Numbered from the stretch's first letter, positions 24,895 to 34,064 are shown. The stretch: 64,000 nt of DNA from Methanothrix soehngenii GP6 (GCF_000204415.1 NC_015416.1:1364001-1428000), one strand, 5' to 3'. A program made the numbers and translations. The notes: a model not told the origin generated them from the letters alone.

Positions 24895-26139
24895 ATGAAT
24901 AGACCAATATGTATCGCCTCAACACTGCTGATCGCCTTGACCGCATCAATGGCTGGCATAGCGATCGGCTCCGATTTCACCCTGAATATCTTCGGCAATG
25001 CCAATATGGACGACAGAATAGACCAAACAGATATCGACTACATCCAGGAGATCATCAATGGCTCAAAGGAGGCCACCATGCTATCCGATGTTAACCTGGA
25101 TGGCACTGTGGATTTGTCCGACCTTCAGCTGGCAGAGGAGCTCATAGAAGACAGAGCGGAGAGGATCAGCCTGATCGATGGCAACAAGCAGAACCTGACC
25201 CTGGAGCTGCCCCTGGAGCGTATCCTGACCCTTAACATGCGCCATGCCATTGCATTGGCCGTGCTGGGCGGGGAGGAGAAGGCGGTAGGAGTGGACAATA
25301 CCGTAGGAGAGAGAGTGGAGCTCTTTCCCAGGCTGAGCCAGCTTCCCGCTGTGGGCACCACAAGCGAGCCGGATATCGAGAGCATAATCTCATTGCAGCC
25401 CGATCTGGTGGTCACCTTTACCAATGCTCCATCGACCGATGCGCTTGAGGACAAGCTGCCAGAAGGAATGGCGGTGCTCAGATTCGACCTATCCCGATCA
25501 TCCAGCTTAAGAGAGGAGATGGCAGTCCTGGGATTCCTGCTGGACGATCCCGATTCAACCCAAAGATATCTGGATTGGTATGATCGCTACATCGGAGAGA
25601 TTCAGGATAAGGCAGCAAGAATAGAGGACGAAGACAGGGCGAGGGTCCTAATGGAGAGGGAGAGGAGCGCCGATACCGGTCCTACTGCCCGATGGGCCTA
25701 TGCCAGCGGCACCGGCTTTACCGATCTGGTGGATTTGGCAGGCGGCATAAACATCGCCAGCGGCTATATGGAAGGCAACAAAGATCTGGAGACGGAGTTC
25801 GTCATCGATAAGGATCCTCAGGTCATCATCGGCCTCTCCTATAAGGGCGGCTACAAGTCAAGCGACCCCGAATCGATGAAGGCCTACTACGATGAGATCA
25901 TGAAAACCGAGGGATTCGGAAATATATCCGCAGTGAGGGATGGACGGGTCCATATCATCTCCGGAGACTTCTCCATCGGCCCCCAGCTGGTGGTGGGTGC
26001 ATTGACCGTGGCCAAGTGGCTCTACCCGGAGCAGTTCCAGGATGTCGATCCGGTCCAGGTCCATAGAGAGTTCCTCAGCGATCTGATGAAACTGGACTAC
26101 GATCCGACTGAAAATGGAGCCTTCGTCTATCCAGAATGA
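24895..26139 (+). CDS. ABC-type substrate-binding protein with N-terminal dockerin-like repeats
   Basis: About 414 residues from ATG 24895, chosen because AGGAGG stands 6 nt upstream. A signal peptide (PICIASTLLIALTASMAGIAIG) is followed by two calcium-loop repeats of the dockerin type, NANMDDRIDQTDIDYIQEII and DVNLDGTVDLSDLQLAEELI. A periplasmic-binding fold of the FecB/BtuF class follows (LERILTLNMRHAIALAVLG, DIESIISLQPDLVVTF, NISAVRDGRVHIISGDF). It would bind an iron chelate, cobamide or similar ligand outside the cell. No permease or ATPase gene is adjacent. Confidence 0.88.
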   Translation: MNRPICIASTLLIALTASMAGIAIGSDFTLNIFGNANMDDRIDQTDIDYIQEIINGSKEATMLSDVNLDGTVDLSDLQLAEELIEDRAERISLIDGNKQNLTLELPLERILTLNMRHAIALAVLGGEEKAVGVDNTVGERVELFPRLSQLPAVGTTSEPDIESIISLQPDLVVTFTNAPSTDALEDKLPEGMAVLRFDLSRSSSLREEMAVLGFLLDDPDSTQRYLDWYDRYIGEIQDKAARIEDEDRARVLMERERSADTGPTARWAYASGTGFTDLVDLAGGINIASGYMEGNKDLETEFVIDKDPQVIIGLSYKGGYKSSDPESMKAYYDEIMKTEGFGNISAVRDGRVHIISGDFSIGPQLVVGALTVAKWLYPEQFQDVDPVQVHREFLSDLMKLDYDPTENGAFVYPE

Positions 26140-26289
26140 GATGAGAGGGAAGCAAAAGCTCAGAAAGAGCACTGTTCGACTCTGCGGCCAGAGATATGAC
26201 CGCAATCTTGTCTGCAGAGAGAGCAGGATGAACGATCTCATCGGCCCTATATGTCTGGACGCCTGGAGAGAGTCAATTTCGGGCCGGAA

Positions 26290-26353
26290 GAACGCTCAGG
26301 GGGCGGGAGAATTAGCAGCCCTTTTGCCTCCCGCCCTCTGCCCGGGGAGCGTT
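26290..26353. other. Large two-part hairpin downstream of the substrate-binding protein gene
   Basis: The left arm GAACGCTCAGGGGGCGGGAG (26290-26309) pairs with the right arm at 26327-26353. The outer stem is GAACGCTC/GAGCGTTC and the inner stem is about 9-10 bp of GGGCGGGAG/CTCCCGCCC, with an internal loop between. It lies 150 nt after the stop codon and lacks a T run, so it is not a textbook terminator. It may be an mRNA 3' structure or part of an RNA gene in this ~600-nt gap. Confidence 0.55.
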
Positions 26354-26464
26354 CATCCAACAAATTTCAGTGCGGCACTAAAAAATCGGGCTGATATTTG
26401 ACGCGCCAAAGCTCACCCAACCACAAATATGCTTCAATCTTTTGGTCCACATCCATAATCTATC

Positions 26465-26622
26465 CATAATAGCCACATGACCGCAAATCCAGTCATCCTG
26501 ACAATGAAAATAATGAGAAGAGGGCCGAGAGCGGCGAAAGGTAAAGGAGGAAGATTGTTAGGAAAAGCCGCCCCTGGCCACGGAACTGTAGCGAAGATAT
26601 TAATACTAATTAATTCTTTCGC
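26465..26622 (+). repeat. Structured ~158-nt intergenic repeat, copy B (upstream of ribC)
   Basis: Matches copy A (23734-23892) from CATAAT.GCCA.A.GA at the left end to TAATTCT.TCG at the right. The hairpin arms are GGCCGAGAGCGGC (26523-26535) and GCCGCCCCTGGCC (26567-26579). The purine loop differs by a few substitutions and an insertion, while the right arm is unchanged. It ends about 115 nt before the riboflavin synthase ATG. The conserved AT-rich part (TATTAATACTAATTAATTC) could also hold a promoter. Confidence 0.6.
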
Positions 26623-26656
26623 TCAGTTCACGCTTATGCTGCCGCCTCTCATCTAG

Positions 26657-27226
<570 letters not shown>

Positions 27227-27268
27227 GCGGCCCCTCGCCACTTGGCATGGGTGAACTTGAATTGGAAA

Positions 27269-27335
27269 TTCTCTGTATCTTTTCGCCTTCGTGGTGAAAC
27301 GCTATGCTCTGACCCAACCGCAGAGACACAGAGAA
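27269..27335. repeat. Small inverted-repeat element with a CAGAGACACAGAGAA-type arm
   Basis: TTCTCTGT at 27269-27276 is the perfect reverse complement of ACAGAGAA at 27328-27335. The right part reads CCGCAGAGACACAGAGAAAC. Sequences of this CGCAGAGACACAGAGAA type resemble short dispersed repeats met in many prokaryotic genomes; that comparison is from memory. No gene lies in this 252-nt gap. Confidence 0.4.
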
Positions 27336-27384
27336 ACAGAGGCTATAATCTCTGCTGGGCCCACCCACTTAATTCAGCGAAAAG

Positions 27385-27421
27385 CCAAAAAAAAAACATG
27401 ATCCTCAGGCAGGGATCATGC
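27385..27421 (-). terminator. Intrinsic-type terminator for the hybrid kinase gene
   Basis: On the minus strand CATGATCC and GGATCATG (27413-27420 and 27397-27404) form a perfect 8-bp stem with an 8-nt loop, directly followed by ten T residues (27387-27396 on the complement). It lies about 58 nt after the kinase stop codon at 27479. A hairpin plus long T run is a strong termination signal even though archaea often need only the T run. Confidence 0.75.
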
Positions 27422-27478
27422 CCAAAAGATGAAAAACCAGGCGGATCATAGGCAAGCCTGATTGGGGAAAGACTTGTT

Positions 27479-29461
27479 TCAATGCCCTGTGGGCCGCAGC
27501 GCTGACTGCAGATCCTCTATCTTTACAGGCTTGCTGAGATAGCCGTCCATGCCTGCTTCCAGACATCTCTCCCTATCTCCATTTAAAGCATGAGCAGTGA
27601 GTGCGATGATCCTGGGGCGCTTCATCTTGGGGAAACGCGCCAAAATCCTCCTGGTTGCCTCAAAGCCGTCCATGTCGGGCATCTGTATATCCATCAGAAC
27701 AACGTCGTAGGCCTGCCTATCCAGGGCCGCCAGGACGTCGAAACCATTGGAAGCAAGATCTGCCTGGTAGCCGATCTTGCGCAACATCTGCAGCAAAACC
27801 ATCTGGTTGACGGCGTTATCCTCGGCAAGAAGTATGCTCAAAGGTAGGGCCTGTTGAAAATGTCCCTCGATTGGAGGCTTTATATCAGGTTTTAAGTCCT
27901 TGACCTCATGTTGCACCGGCTGCATGCATGGCAGTTTGACTTTTATTGTAAATGTGAATGTGCTGCCCACTCCTGGATTGCTTTTAGCCCAGATCCTTCC
28001 CCCCATCATCCCCACAAGGCGCTTTGAGATGGCAAGTCCCAGGCCCGTGCCACCATATCTTCGAGTTATTGATGAATCGATCTGACTGAACGGCATGAAC
28101 AGGCGGTCCAGCTTATCCTGGGGCATGCCAATGCCAGTATCCAACACATCGAAGCGAAGCTCAAATCCTTCCGGAATGGCATTTCCTCTAACTGAGACCT
28201 CTACAAATCCTTTATCTGTGAACTTGACGGCATTGCTCAATAGGTTTGCTAGCACTTGGCGGAGCCGGCTGGCATCGCCCACCAGCATCGTCGGCAATTG
28301 GTCGTCCAGGACAACTTTTAGCACCAGCCCCTTTTCCGCCACTCTTGTCACCATCAGGTCCATTGTAGACTCTATGCATCTGCGCAGATCGAAGGGGCTA
28401 TGTTCAAGCTCCATCATGCCTCCGTCGATCTTGGAGAAGTCCAGTATGTCGTTTATGACGCTGAGCAATGAATCACTGCTGTTCCTGACGATCTCCAAGT
28501 AATTCCTTTGTTCAGGAGTCAGATCGGTATCAAGGAGAAGCCCTGTCAGGCCTATGACGGCGTTTAAAGGGGTTCTTATCTCATGGCTCATGTTGGCCAA
28601 AAACTCGCTTTTGGCTTTGGCAGCAGCCTCAGCCTCTTCTTTGGCCTTCCAGAGCATCTCATCAGACCTTTTGCGCTCTGTCACGTCCCGTACCAGTGCC
28701 AGGAAATCCCCCCCTTCGCAGAGGTTAATGCGCGCCTCAAAATGTTTTATCTCACCATTTGCCGGCAGCTGATATTCGAAGACCTGCATTTTTCCGCTTT
28801 GCCTTGCCATCTCGATATTATTCATCGTTAACTCTACCAGATCCTGCGGCATTATACTGTGTATATTCTTCCCCATGAACAGCTCCGCAGGGGCGTAAAG
28901 GATTGAAGAATTGGGGGTTCTATAATCAAGGAAGTTGCCCTCTTTGTCGAGGAGAAAGATGGAATCGGGAATTGAATCGAGGAGCAACCTGTTCTCGGCT
29001 TCGCTCTTCTTGAGTTCGTCCTCAAACCTTTTGCGCTCTGTTAAGTCTGTGACTGCGACAATGGATCCAAAAAATTTGCCATCCTGCCAGCGCGGCGTGC
29101 CGGTTACCTGAACGGGGAACACACATCCATCGGACCGTATCAGTCTGGCCTCGTAGGAAGATGTCTCTCCCGCCTGCCGCCTTGACCTTGCCTGGATCAG
29201 GATAGGGCGGTCATGGGGGTGGATGAGCTCATCCATGGATCTGCCAATAAGCTCTTTTGGCATCCTGCCTACCATGCGGGCAAAGGCAGGATTTACGTAT
29301 TCAAAGCGCCATCCTTCACTGCTTACCACTATTCCCTGCCCTACAGTTGCCATGACCTGGTGGGCAAAGTCCTTGTCTATTTCAGGATCTGTTTGCTGGT
29401 CACAGTTATCGCCGGCCGTTGATACTTTATCTCTGTCCAAGGTTGCCATCTGTCGCACCAT
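27479..29461 (-). CDS. PAS-PAS hybrid sensor histidine kinase with receiver domain
   Basis: About 660 residues. The frame is open to 29581, but a TATA-like TTATTATATG near 29507 favours the start at 29461 (MVRQMATL) or 29449. Domains in order: PAS (GWRFEYVNPAFARMVGRMPKEL), PAS (LLDSIPDSIFLLDKEGNFLDYR), HisKA with the phospho-His in MSHEIRTPLNAVIG, HATPase (NLLSNAVKFTDKG, DTGIGMP, GTGLGLAIS), and a receiver (LLAEDNAVNQM, Asp in VLMDIQMPDMDG, Lys in YLSKPV). No transmembrane segment, so it senses a cytoplasmic signal. No cognate regulator is adjacent. Confidence 0.93.
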   Translation of the reverse strand: MVRQMATLDRDKVSTAGDNCDQQTDPEIDKDFAHQVMATVGQGIVVSSEGWRFEYVNPAFARMVGRMPKELIGRSMDELIHPHDRPILIQARSRRQAGETSSYEARLIRSDGCVFPVQVTGTPRWQDGKFFGSIVAVTDLTERKRFEDELKKSEAENRLLLDSIPDSIFLLDKEGNFLDYRTPNSSILYAPAELFMGKNIHSIMPQDLVELTMNNIEMARQSGKMQVFEYQLPANGEIKHFEARINLCEGGDFLALVRDVTERKRSDEMLWKAKEEAEAAAKAKSEFLANMSHEIRTPLNAVIGLTGLLLDTDLTPEQRNYLEIVRNSSDSLLSVINDILDFSKIDGGMMELEHSPFDLRRCIESTMDLMVTRVAEKGLVLKVVLDDQLPTMLVGDASRLRQVLANLLSNAVKFTDKGFVEVSVRGNAIPEGFELRFDVLDTGIGMPQDKLDRLFMPFSQIDSSITRRYGGTGLGLAISKRLVGMMGGRIWAKSNPGVGSTFTFTIKVKLPCMQPVQHEVKDLKPDIKPPIEGHFQQALPLSILLAEDNAVNQMVLLQMLRKIGYQADLASNGFDVLAALDRQAYDVVLMDIQMPDMDGFEATRRILARFPKMKRPRIIALTAHALNGDRERCLEAGMDGYLSKPVKIEDLQSALRPTGH

Positions 29462-29655
29462 CAGTGCTTGCTGAGCGTTGAAAGGTCGATACGGAGTATG
29501 GCATATAATAACTATTCGATAGAGCTGCAAGGGCTCTGCAGCTTGTGAGTTTTTTCTCGGAAAAGGTATGGTTGAGCCCACCCAGGATGATCAGCTGCGC
29601 TGATCGAACAGGTGAAGGCTCGATTCGGATGGCGCAATCGTCCTATTGTGAGCCC

Positions 29656-30675
29656 TCAGGCCGAGAGGGACTGGTTTTCCGGCAGAACAACGCTTGCCTC
29701 ATCCTGGGGCAGAGCATCATCGGACACCGTTGCGGGGAGCGCCTCGATGACCGCAGTCTCGTTCAGTCCGTCCTGATCCAATAAAGAGACTGCAACCGCC
29801 TCGCTCTCAGGATAAGATGACATATTGAAGAGCTGAGCAGCGCTGGCCTCGGGCGGCAGAACGATATTTACGCTCTCATTGAATCCATCGAAGACCACGG
29901 AAGTGGTGGAGCTCATGCGAACCGCCATGTTCTCCTCCTCTGATGGCTGCAATCCCAGTGACTGGGGAGTCATATAAAGGGTCTCAAACACATCCGCCCT
30001 CTTTAAGAGCTGACTCTCTTTGGATATCCAGTAATGGACCTCCATGGTCATATTACGCAGGATATCGGAGAAATTCAGGGGGATGAATGGCACAATGGAA
30101 GCCACCTCCTGGGAAAGGGGATCAGCATAAGAGGCAATGTCAATCTCTGCTCGCACCTTATAGCAGTCCTCGTCCCCCACCATCTCCGAGCCGACTAAAG
30201 TGAGCCGGGACTGATTGAGCATATCGATCTGCTGGTCCAGGGAATTCTGTTGGGACCATGCATCACCCAATCCGGATAGCTCCATAGCGGTCCAGTTGCC
30301 ATCCATCTTCATATAAATGGTGTCGTTTTGCAGATACTCTTCCAGGGCTGATGCCGTGGAGTTGCCTTCATCACCGGGAATAAAAGTCAGAGTGGCCATG
30401 ACGAGCTTTAGGGCCTGATCGGTCACATTTACCAGGCCAAAGCCGATGGACCGGGTTTGAACCTGCTGAGACTGGCCAGAAGAGAGGTTCTCAAGCGTCA
30501 TATCCTGCTCCATCTCCATGGAGAAGGTGTAGGATTTCAGGTCGTCCGATGATGCGACCACCAGCTCCCTCAAAATGGTTGATACCGGATCATCCAGGGA
30601 GCGGTCAGTTGACTGGCATAAAGCGCAAGAGCTTGAAAGCAGCAGGGCCATTGCCAGAATCATTAGATATCTCAT
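29656..30675 (-). CDS. Secreted protein, LolA/LppX-like pattern
   Basis: 339 residues with a signal peptide (MRYLMILAMALLLSSSCALC). The cysteines at the cleavage zone might be lipidated. The mature part reads like outer-surface lipid-binding folds: LKSYTFSMEMEQDMTLE, NDTIYMKMDGNWTAMELSG, SRLTLVGSEMVGDEDCYKVRAEID, MEVHYWISKESQLLKRADVF. This resembles the LolA/LppX-type superfamily seen in many archaeal secreted proteins. The last 60 residues are Ala/Glu/Val-rich and repetitive (VIEALPATVSDDALPQDEAS). Exact function unknown. Confidence 0.75.
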   Translation of the reverse strand: MRYLMILAMALLLSSSCALCQSTDRSLDDPVSTILRELVVASSDDLKSYTFSMEMEQDMTLENLSSGQSQQVQTRSIGFGLVNVTDQALKLVMATLTFIPGDEGNSTASALEEYLQNDTIYMKMDGNWTAMELSGLGDAWSQQNSLDQQIDMLNQSRLTLVGSEMVGDEDCYKVRAEIDIASYADPLSQEVASIVPFIPLNFSDILRNMTMEVHYWISKESQLLKRADVFETLYMTPQSLGLQPSEEENMAVRMSSTTSVVFDGFNESVNIVLPPEASAAQLFNMSSYPESEAVAVSLLDQDGLNETAVIEALPATVSDDALPQDEASVVLPENQSLSA

Positions 30676-30714
30676 ATGGATGATTATGGGGGTGCAGGAT
30701 AAATCCGTTTTGCT

Positions 30715-31212
30715 CTATTCGATCTTCTTGAACATGCTTCCTTTGACCCCGCAGACCGGACACTTGTCGGGAGCCTTGTGATCCACAGTCATGCCGCATA
30801 CCGGGCAGACGTAATAGGGGAATGGCTCCTTCTGGATATCCAGCCCCTCGAGCATATCATGATATAGCCAGGCATGATGCTCTTCCACCGCATTGGCATA
30901 GTTAAACGACCTCTCAGCATCCCGGGCGCCCTCCTCCTTTGCTATAGCTATCATCTCTGGATACATATCCTTGAACTCATGCGTCTCTCCGGCGATCGCC
31001 TCACGCAAATTCTCTTTGGTGGTCTTGATGGCCTTTAGGGCGCGCAGGTGGTTGGCTGCGTGCACCGCTTCCGCCTCGGCAGCGGCCCGAAAGAGCCTGG
31101 CGGCCTGAGCGTAGCCCTCCTTATCCGCCTGAGCGGCAAATATGCTGTACTTCCTGTTCGCTCCAGATTCGCCGGCAAACGCCTCCCTCAAGAAATCCTC
31201 TGTTCGGGTCAT
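30715..31212 (-). CDS. Rubrerythrin
   Basis: 165 residues. The N-terminal ferritin-like diiron domain has the two ExxH sites, AEAEAVHAANHLRAL and NAVEEHHAWLYHDML, with further glutamates in FAGESGANRKY and IAGETHEFKDM. The C-terminal rubredoxin domain has CPVCGMTV and CPVCG. Rubrerythrins reduce hydrogen peroxide in anaerobes. The gene is 40 nt upstream of the secreted-protein gene on the same strand. Confidence 0.95.
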   Translation of the reverse strand: MTRTEDFLREAFAGESGANRKYSIFAAQADKEGYAQAARLFRAAAEAEAVHAANHLRALKAIKTTKENLREAIAGETHEFKDMYPEMIAIAKEEGARDAERSFNYANAVEEHHAWLYHDMLEGLDIQKEPFPYYVCPVCGMTVDHKAPDKCPVCGVKGSMFKKIE

Positions 31213-31341
31213 ATCCTTTCACTCCTGTGCATGATTCTGTCGATATTTGATTCGGTTTTTTTAGTGAGATAAAGCTTTTGAAAATTGCTGGCTTGGAATC
31301 CAGCCACTGATTTCCGGGCCTTCAGATCTGTCCCGCACCGC

Positions 31342-31902
31342 TTACTCCTCCAAACTGAGGTCCTCGGGGTAAAGATCGACCTCATGCAAGAGACCGTTAC
31401 CTGCCAGATCATAGTATCCGGTGATCCTGAGTATGTCCAGACGGGATATCTCATAAGCTCCACCCCTTCTCTCCAGTGGAGGATTGACCTGGACCTCCTG
31501 CAATGTTATCCCCGCCTCACCCTCATTGTAGCGGTCGAATATCTGCCCCCAGGGGACGAGATGGGCAGTTCTGCTCTTCCCCACCCCATAACGCAGCTCC
31601 ACCGCCAGTATGCCCTGACGGCCAGAACGGGTGATGAAATCCGTCTCCCTCTCTATCTGATGGCCGCCGGAGGCCTCGCTGAAGTGCTGTTTGAAATAAA
31701 GCGACCGGGTCTTGCGGGCATCAAGGCTTTTGCATTCGATTGCCAGGTAGTACTCGGCAATTTTAGAGTCCACCAGGATATCGGCCAGCTGGGTGGCAAA
31801 CCGCGACTGTCGGAGCCGGTAGGCTATGGCTTTAATGCCTTCCCTCTCGAAGAAGGAGTTTAGAGAATTGACCATTGCCCACTCAAAGTCACCCATCAGC
31901 AA
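31342..31902 (-). CDS. PD-(D/E)XK-like nuclease domain protein
   Basis: 186 residues. N-terminal LNSFFEREGIKAIAYRLRQSRFATQLADILVDSKIAEYYLAIECKSLD shows the nuclease pattern: a conserved Asp in ADILVDS and an ExK pair in AIECKSL separated by a short strand. RSLYFKQHFSE and GRQGILAVELRYG follow, like the gln-containing strand of Holliday-junction resolvase relatives. It may act on DNA structures or belong to a restriction-like system, but no methylase or helicase partner is nearby. Confidence 0.7.
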   Translation of the reverse strand: MLMGDFEWAMVNSLNSFFEREGIKAIAYRLRQSRFATQLADILVDSKIAEYYLAIECKSLDARKTRSLYFKQHFSEASGGHQIERETDFITRSGRQGILAVELRYGVGKSRTAHLVPWGQIFDRYNEGEAGITLQEVQVNPPLERRGGAYEISRLDILRITGYYDLAGNGLLHEVDLYPEDLSLEE

Positions 31903-32025
31903 AGATATTTCAAAGCCCTTATTAAAGTATCTTTTCCCGTGTAACTCACTTTCGCCCTTCCCTCATTGCTACACTTTATAGCCTTTGGACAGTAACACTT
32001 CCTGTTGCTCTCTGTGAGGATTCAT

Positions 32026-32253
32026 ATGGTTGTGGGAAGGACTCTGTGGGACTTTGCATTTGAGGTCATTCGCACGCCGGGATTCGGCTTATTTCTCATA
32101 GCTTTGCTAATATTTATTGAGTTAATATTGATAATCATATTGTTAATGGCATACTCAGGATTGATCGAGATAGAGTTCAGCTACAGCGAACTGGGCTTGG
32201 CGATCCACCATCTCACCAGTCATCTGGCGAAGAGGGTTATCTTGATATGTTGA
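32026..32253 (+). CDS. Small single-pass membrane protein
   Basis: 75 residues from ATG 32026 (MVVGRTLWDFAFEVIR); an in-frame start at 32005 is also possible. One long hydrophobic helix, GLFLIALLIFIELILIIILLMAY, is followed by a soluble tail with several histidines (AIHHLTSHLAKR). Its end overlaps the start chosen for thymidylate synthase by 7 nt. No family recognised. Confidence 0.5.
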   Translation: MVVGRTLWDFAFEVIRTPGFGLFLIALLIFIELILIIILLMAYSGLIEIEFSYSELGLAIHHLTSHLAKRVILIC

Positions 32254-32984
32254 AAAGTGGATTAACAACACATGGACGGAGGGGTGGACAGATCTTGCCG
32301 CATACGGCATCATCAGAGCTGAAGAGCAATGGGCTGGGCAGGTTTATACGCGCCCGCTCCATCTCCGATGCCTGGCATCGAGGTCTGAACCTCATCTGGA
32401 GACAGGGTGAAGAGATCTCGGATGAGAGAGGGACCAAGATACGAGAGCTTCTATCCTTGCAGGTAGTGGTGGAGAATCCATATCAAGAGATGATTCCGGA
32501 GGAGTACTCCTGGAATGAGGAGCGGCTGGAGGAGTATGCCCATCAACTGCTCTGCGGCGACAATCCCGGATTTGAGTATACTTATGGCGAGAGGCTGCGC
32601 GCCTGGCGCCTGCCAGGCACCCCACCCCTGGATCAGATCGATATGGCCATTCAACGGCTGAAGGAATCTCCTGCCACCCGCCGGGCCACGTCAGTGACCT
32701 GGATCCCCCCGGTGGATGGGGAGAGGAATGAAGTCCCCTGCATGATCGTTGATGATTTCAAATTACGCGGCGGCAGGCTGCACCTGGCCATCTTCTTTCG
32801 CAGCCATGACTTCGCCGGGGCCTATCCCGCCAACCTCTACGGTCTGGCCAGGCTGCTGGAATATGCAGCACGAGAAGTGGGTGCCCAGCCGGGCTCCATC
32901 TCCACCACCAGCTCCTCTGCCCACATCTATGAGCACGACTGGGACTGGATCGAGGAGATGCTCCTGGGAAGAGGCGAGGCATAG
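32247..32984 (+). CDS. thyA: Thymidylate synthase (ThyA, archaeal type)
   Basis: 245 residues. The family region starts at about residue 35 (FIRARSISDAWHRGLNLI), so the true start may be later than 32247. The catalytic Cys is in EVPCMIVDDFKLRGGRLHLAIFFRSHDFAGAYPANLYGLARLL, with the conserved RSHD, Asn and Tyr that bind dUMP. AHIYEHDWDWIEEML closes the fold. It methylates dUMP to dTMP; in methanogens the donor is expected to be a methanopterin-type folate analogue (family knowledge). Confidence 0.88.
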   Translation: MLKSGLTTHGRRGGQILPHTASSELKSNGLGRFIRARSISDAWHRGLNLIWRQGEEISDERGTKIRELLSLQVVVENPYQEMIPEEYSWNEERLEEYAHQLLCGDNPGFEYTYGERLRAWRLPGTPPLDQIDMAIQRLKESPATRRATSVTWIPPVDGERNEVPCMIVDDFKLRGGRLHLAIFFRSHDFAGAYPANLYGLARLLEYAAREVGAQPGSISTTSSSAHIYEHDWDWIEEMLLGRGEA

Positions 32985-33034
32985 ACCGGTCGAGCGAAAG
33001 GCATATCTGCATTTATCGAATACTCATTACGCTT

Positions 33035-34048
33035 ATGGTCGATAGCCTTCTGATGATCAAGGCAGAGGAGATCCACAAAAGGATAGAAGAGGGCAAGCCG
33101 GTTGAGTATGAGAATGTCATCATCTACGGTGACCTGGACCTGCACAATCTGGACCTACCTTTGAACAGAAACAAGCGGAAGATCGTAGAATCGATAATCA
33201 AGATAGAGTACTCTGTGATCAAGGGAAATGTGTTCTTCGACCACTCCGCCTTTCAGGGGCTGGTGGATTTTGACGGCACCGTATTCTCTCAGGCGGCCAA
33301 CTTCTCTGACTCCTTCTTCCAGGAAGACGCCGGTTTCTCCCAGGCCCAGTTTCACGGGGAAGCCAACTTCTCCCGCGCTCATTTCACTACCGAGGCCAAC
33401 TTCTCCCGAGCCAGGTTCAACGATGGTGACTTCGGCCGGGCGAAATTCCATCGCAGCTTTCACCTCTCCAATGCCAGGGTGTACACCCTGCGGCTCTCCG
33501 ACGCCATCTTCGAAGAGGACGCCAGCATCCACCTAAAGGACCTGAACTACAACCGCATTGTGGTCCGCTGGAACACCATCCGCGAACATCTGCCCTACAA
33601 CGGCTCAGTCTATCTCACCCTGATAAAGAACTTCAGAAACTTGGAGCAGTTCGAGGACGAGGACGACTGTTACTATCAGTATCGAAAGGAGAAGCATGCC
33701 CGGACCACGAAGGCATTTCCCAGAATCATCGACCGCCTGGCCTGGCTCTCCTGCGGCTATGGAGTCCGTCCATCCCACACCGTGATCCTCAGCCTGTCTC
33801 TGATCATCCTCTTCACAGCGATCTTCTGGGGAGCACACGCCCTGCAACCTTCTGCTTCTGCAAGCCCCGGTAGCAGCATATCGATAAACGATGCCTTCTA
33901 CTTCAGCAGCATGTGGTTTCTTGGCCGGGCCCCCCAGAACATCAGCATCATTGAGGGCTTCGAGTTCCTGACCGTTTTTGAGACCCTGGCCGGATGGCTG
34001 CTAATGGCCCTCTTCCTGGTGACCATGAGCAAGGTGATGCTCCGGTGA
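33035..34048 (+). CDS. Pentapeptide-repeat protein with a C-terminal TM-loop-TM domain
   Basis: 337 residues. About residues 65-155 are pentapeptide repeats with Phe or Leu at the centre of each five (ANFSD, AGFSQ, AQFHG, ANFSR, AHFTT, ARFND and so on), which fold as a right-handed quadrilateral beta-helix. A charged linker follows (DEDDCYYQYRKEKHARTT). The C-terminal part has two membrane helices (HTVILSLSLIILFTAIFWGA and TLAGWLLMALFLVTMS) flanking a loop FYFSSMWFLGRAPQ. This has the layout of a two-TM channel but no TxGYG filter. It is probably a membrane-anchored repeat protein, possibly an ion channel relative. Confidence 0.8.
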   Translation: MVDSLLMIKAEEIHKRIEEGKPVEYENVIIYGDLDLHNLDLPLNRNKRKIVESIIKIEYSVIKGNVFFDHSAFQGLVDFDGTVFSQAANFSDSFFQEDAGFSQAQFHGEANFSRAHFTTEANFSRARFNDGDFGRAKFHRSFHLSNARVYTLRLSDAIFEEDASIHLKDLNYNRIVVRWNTIREHLPYNGSVYLTLIKNFRNLEQFEDEDDCYYQYRKEKHARTTKAFPRIIDRLAWLSCGYGVRPSHTVILSLSLIILFTAIFWGAHALQPSASASPGSSISINDAFYFSSMWFLGRAPQNISIIEGFEFLTVFETLAGWLLMALFLVTMSKVMLR

Positions 34049-34064
34049 GGGGATCCTCCCCCGC

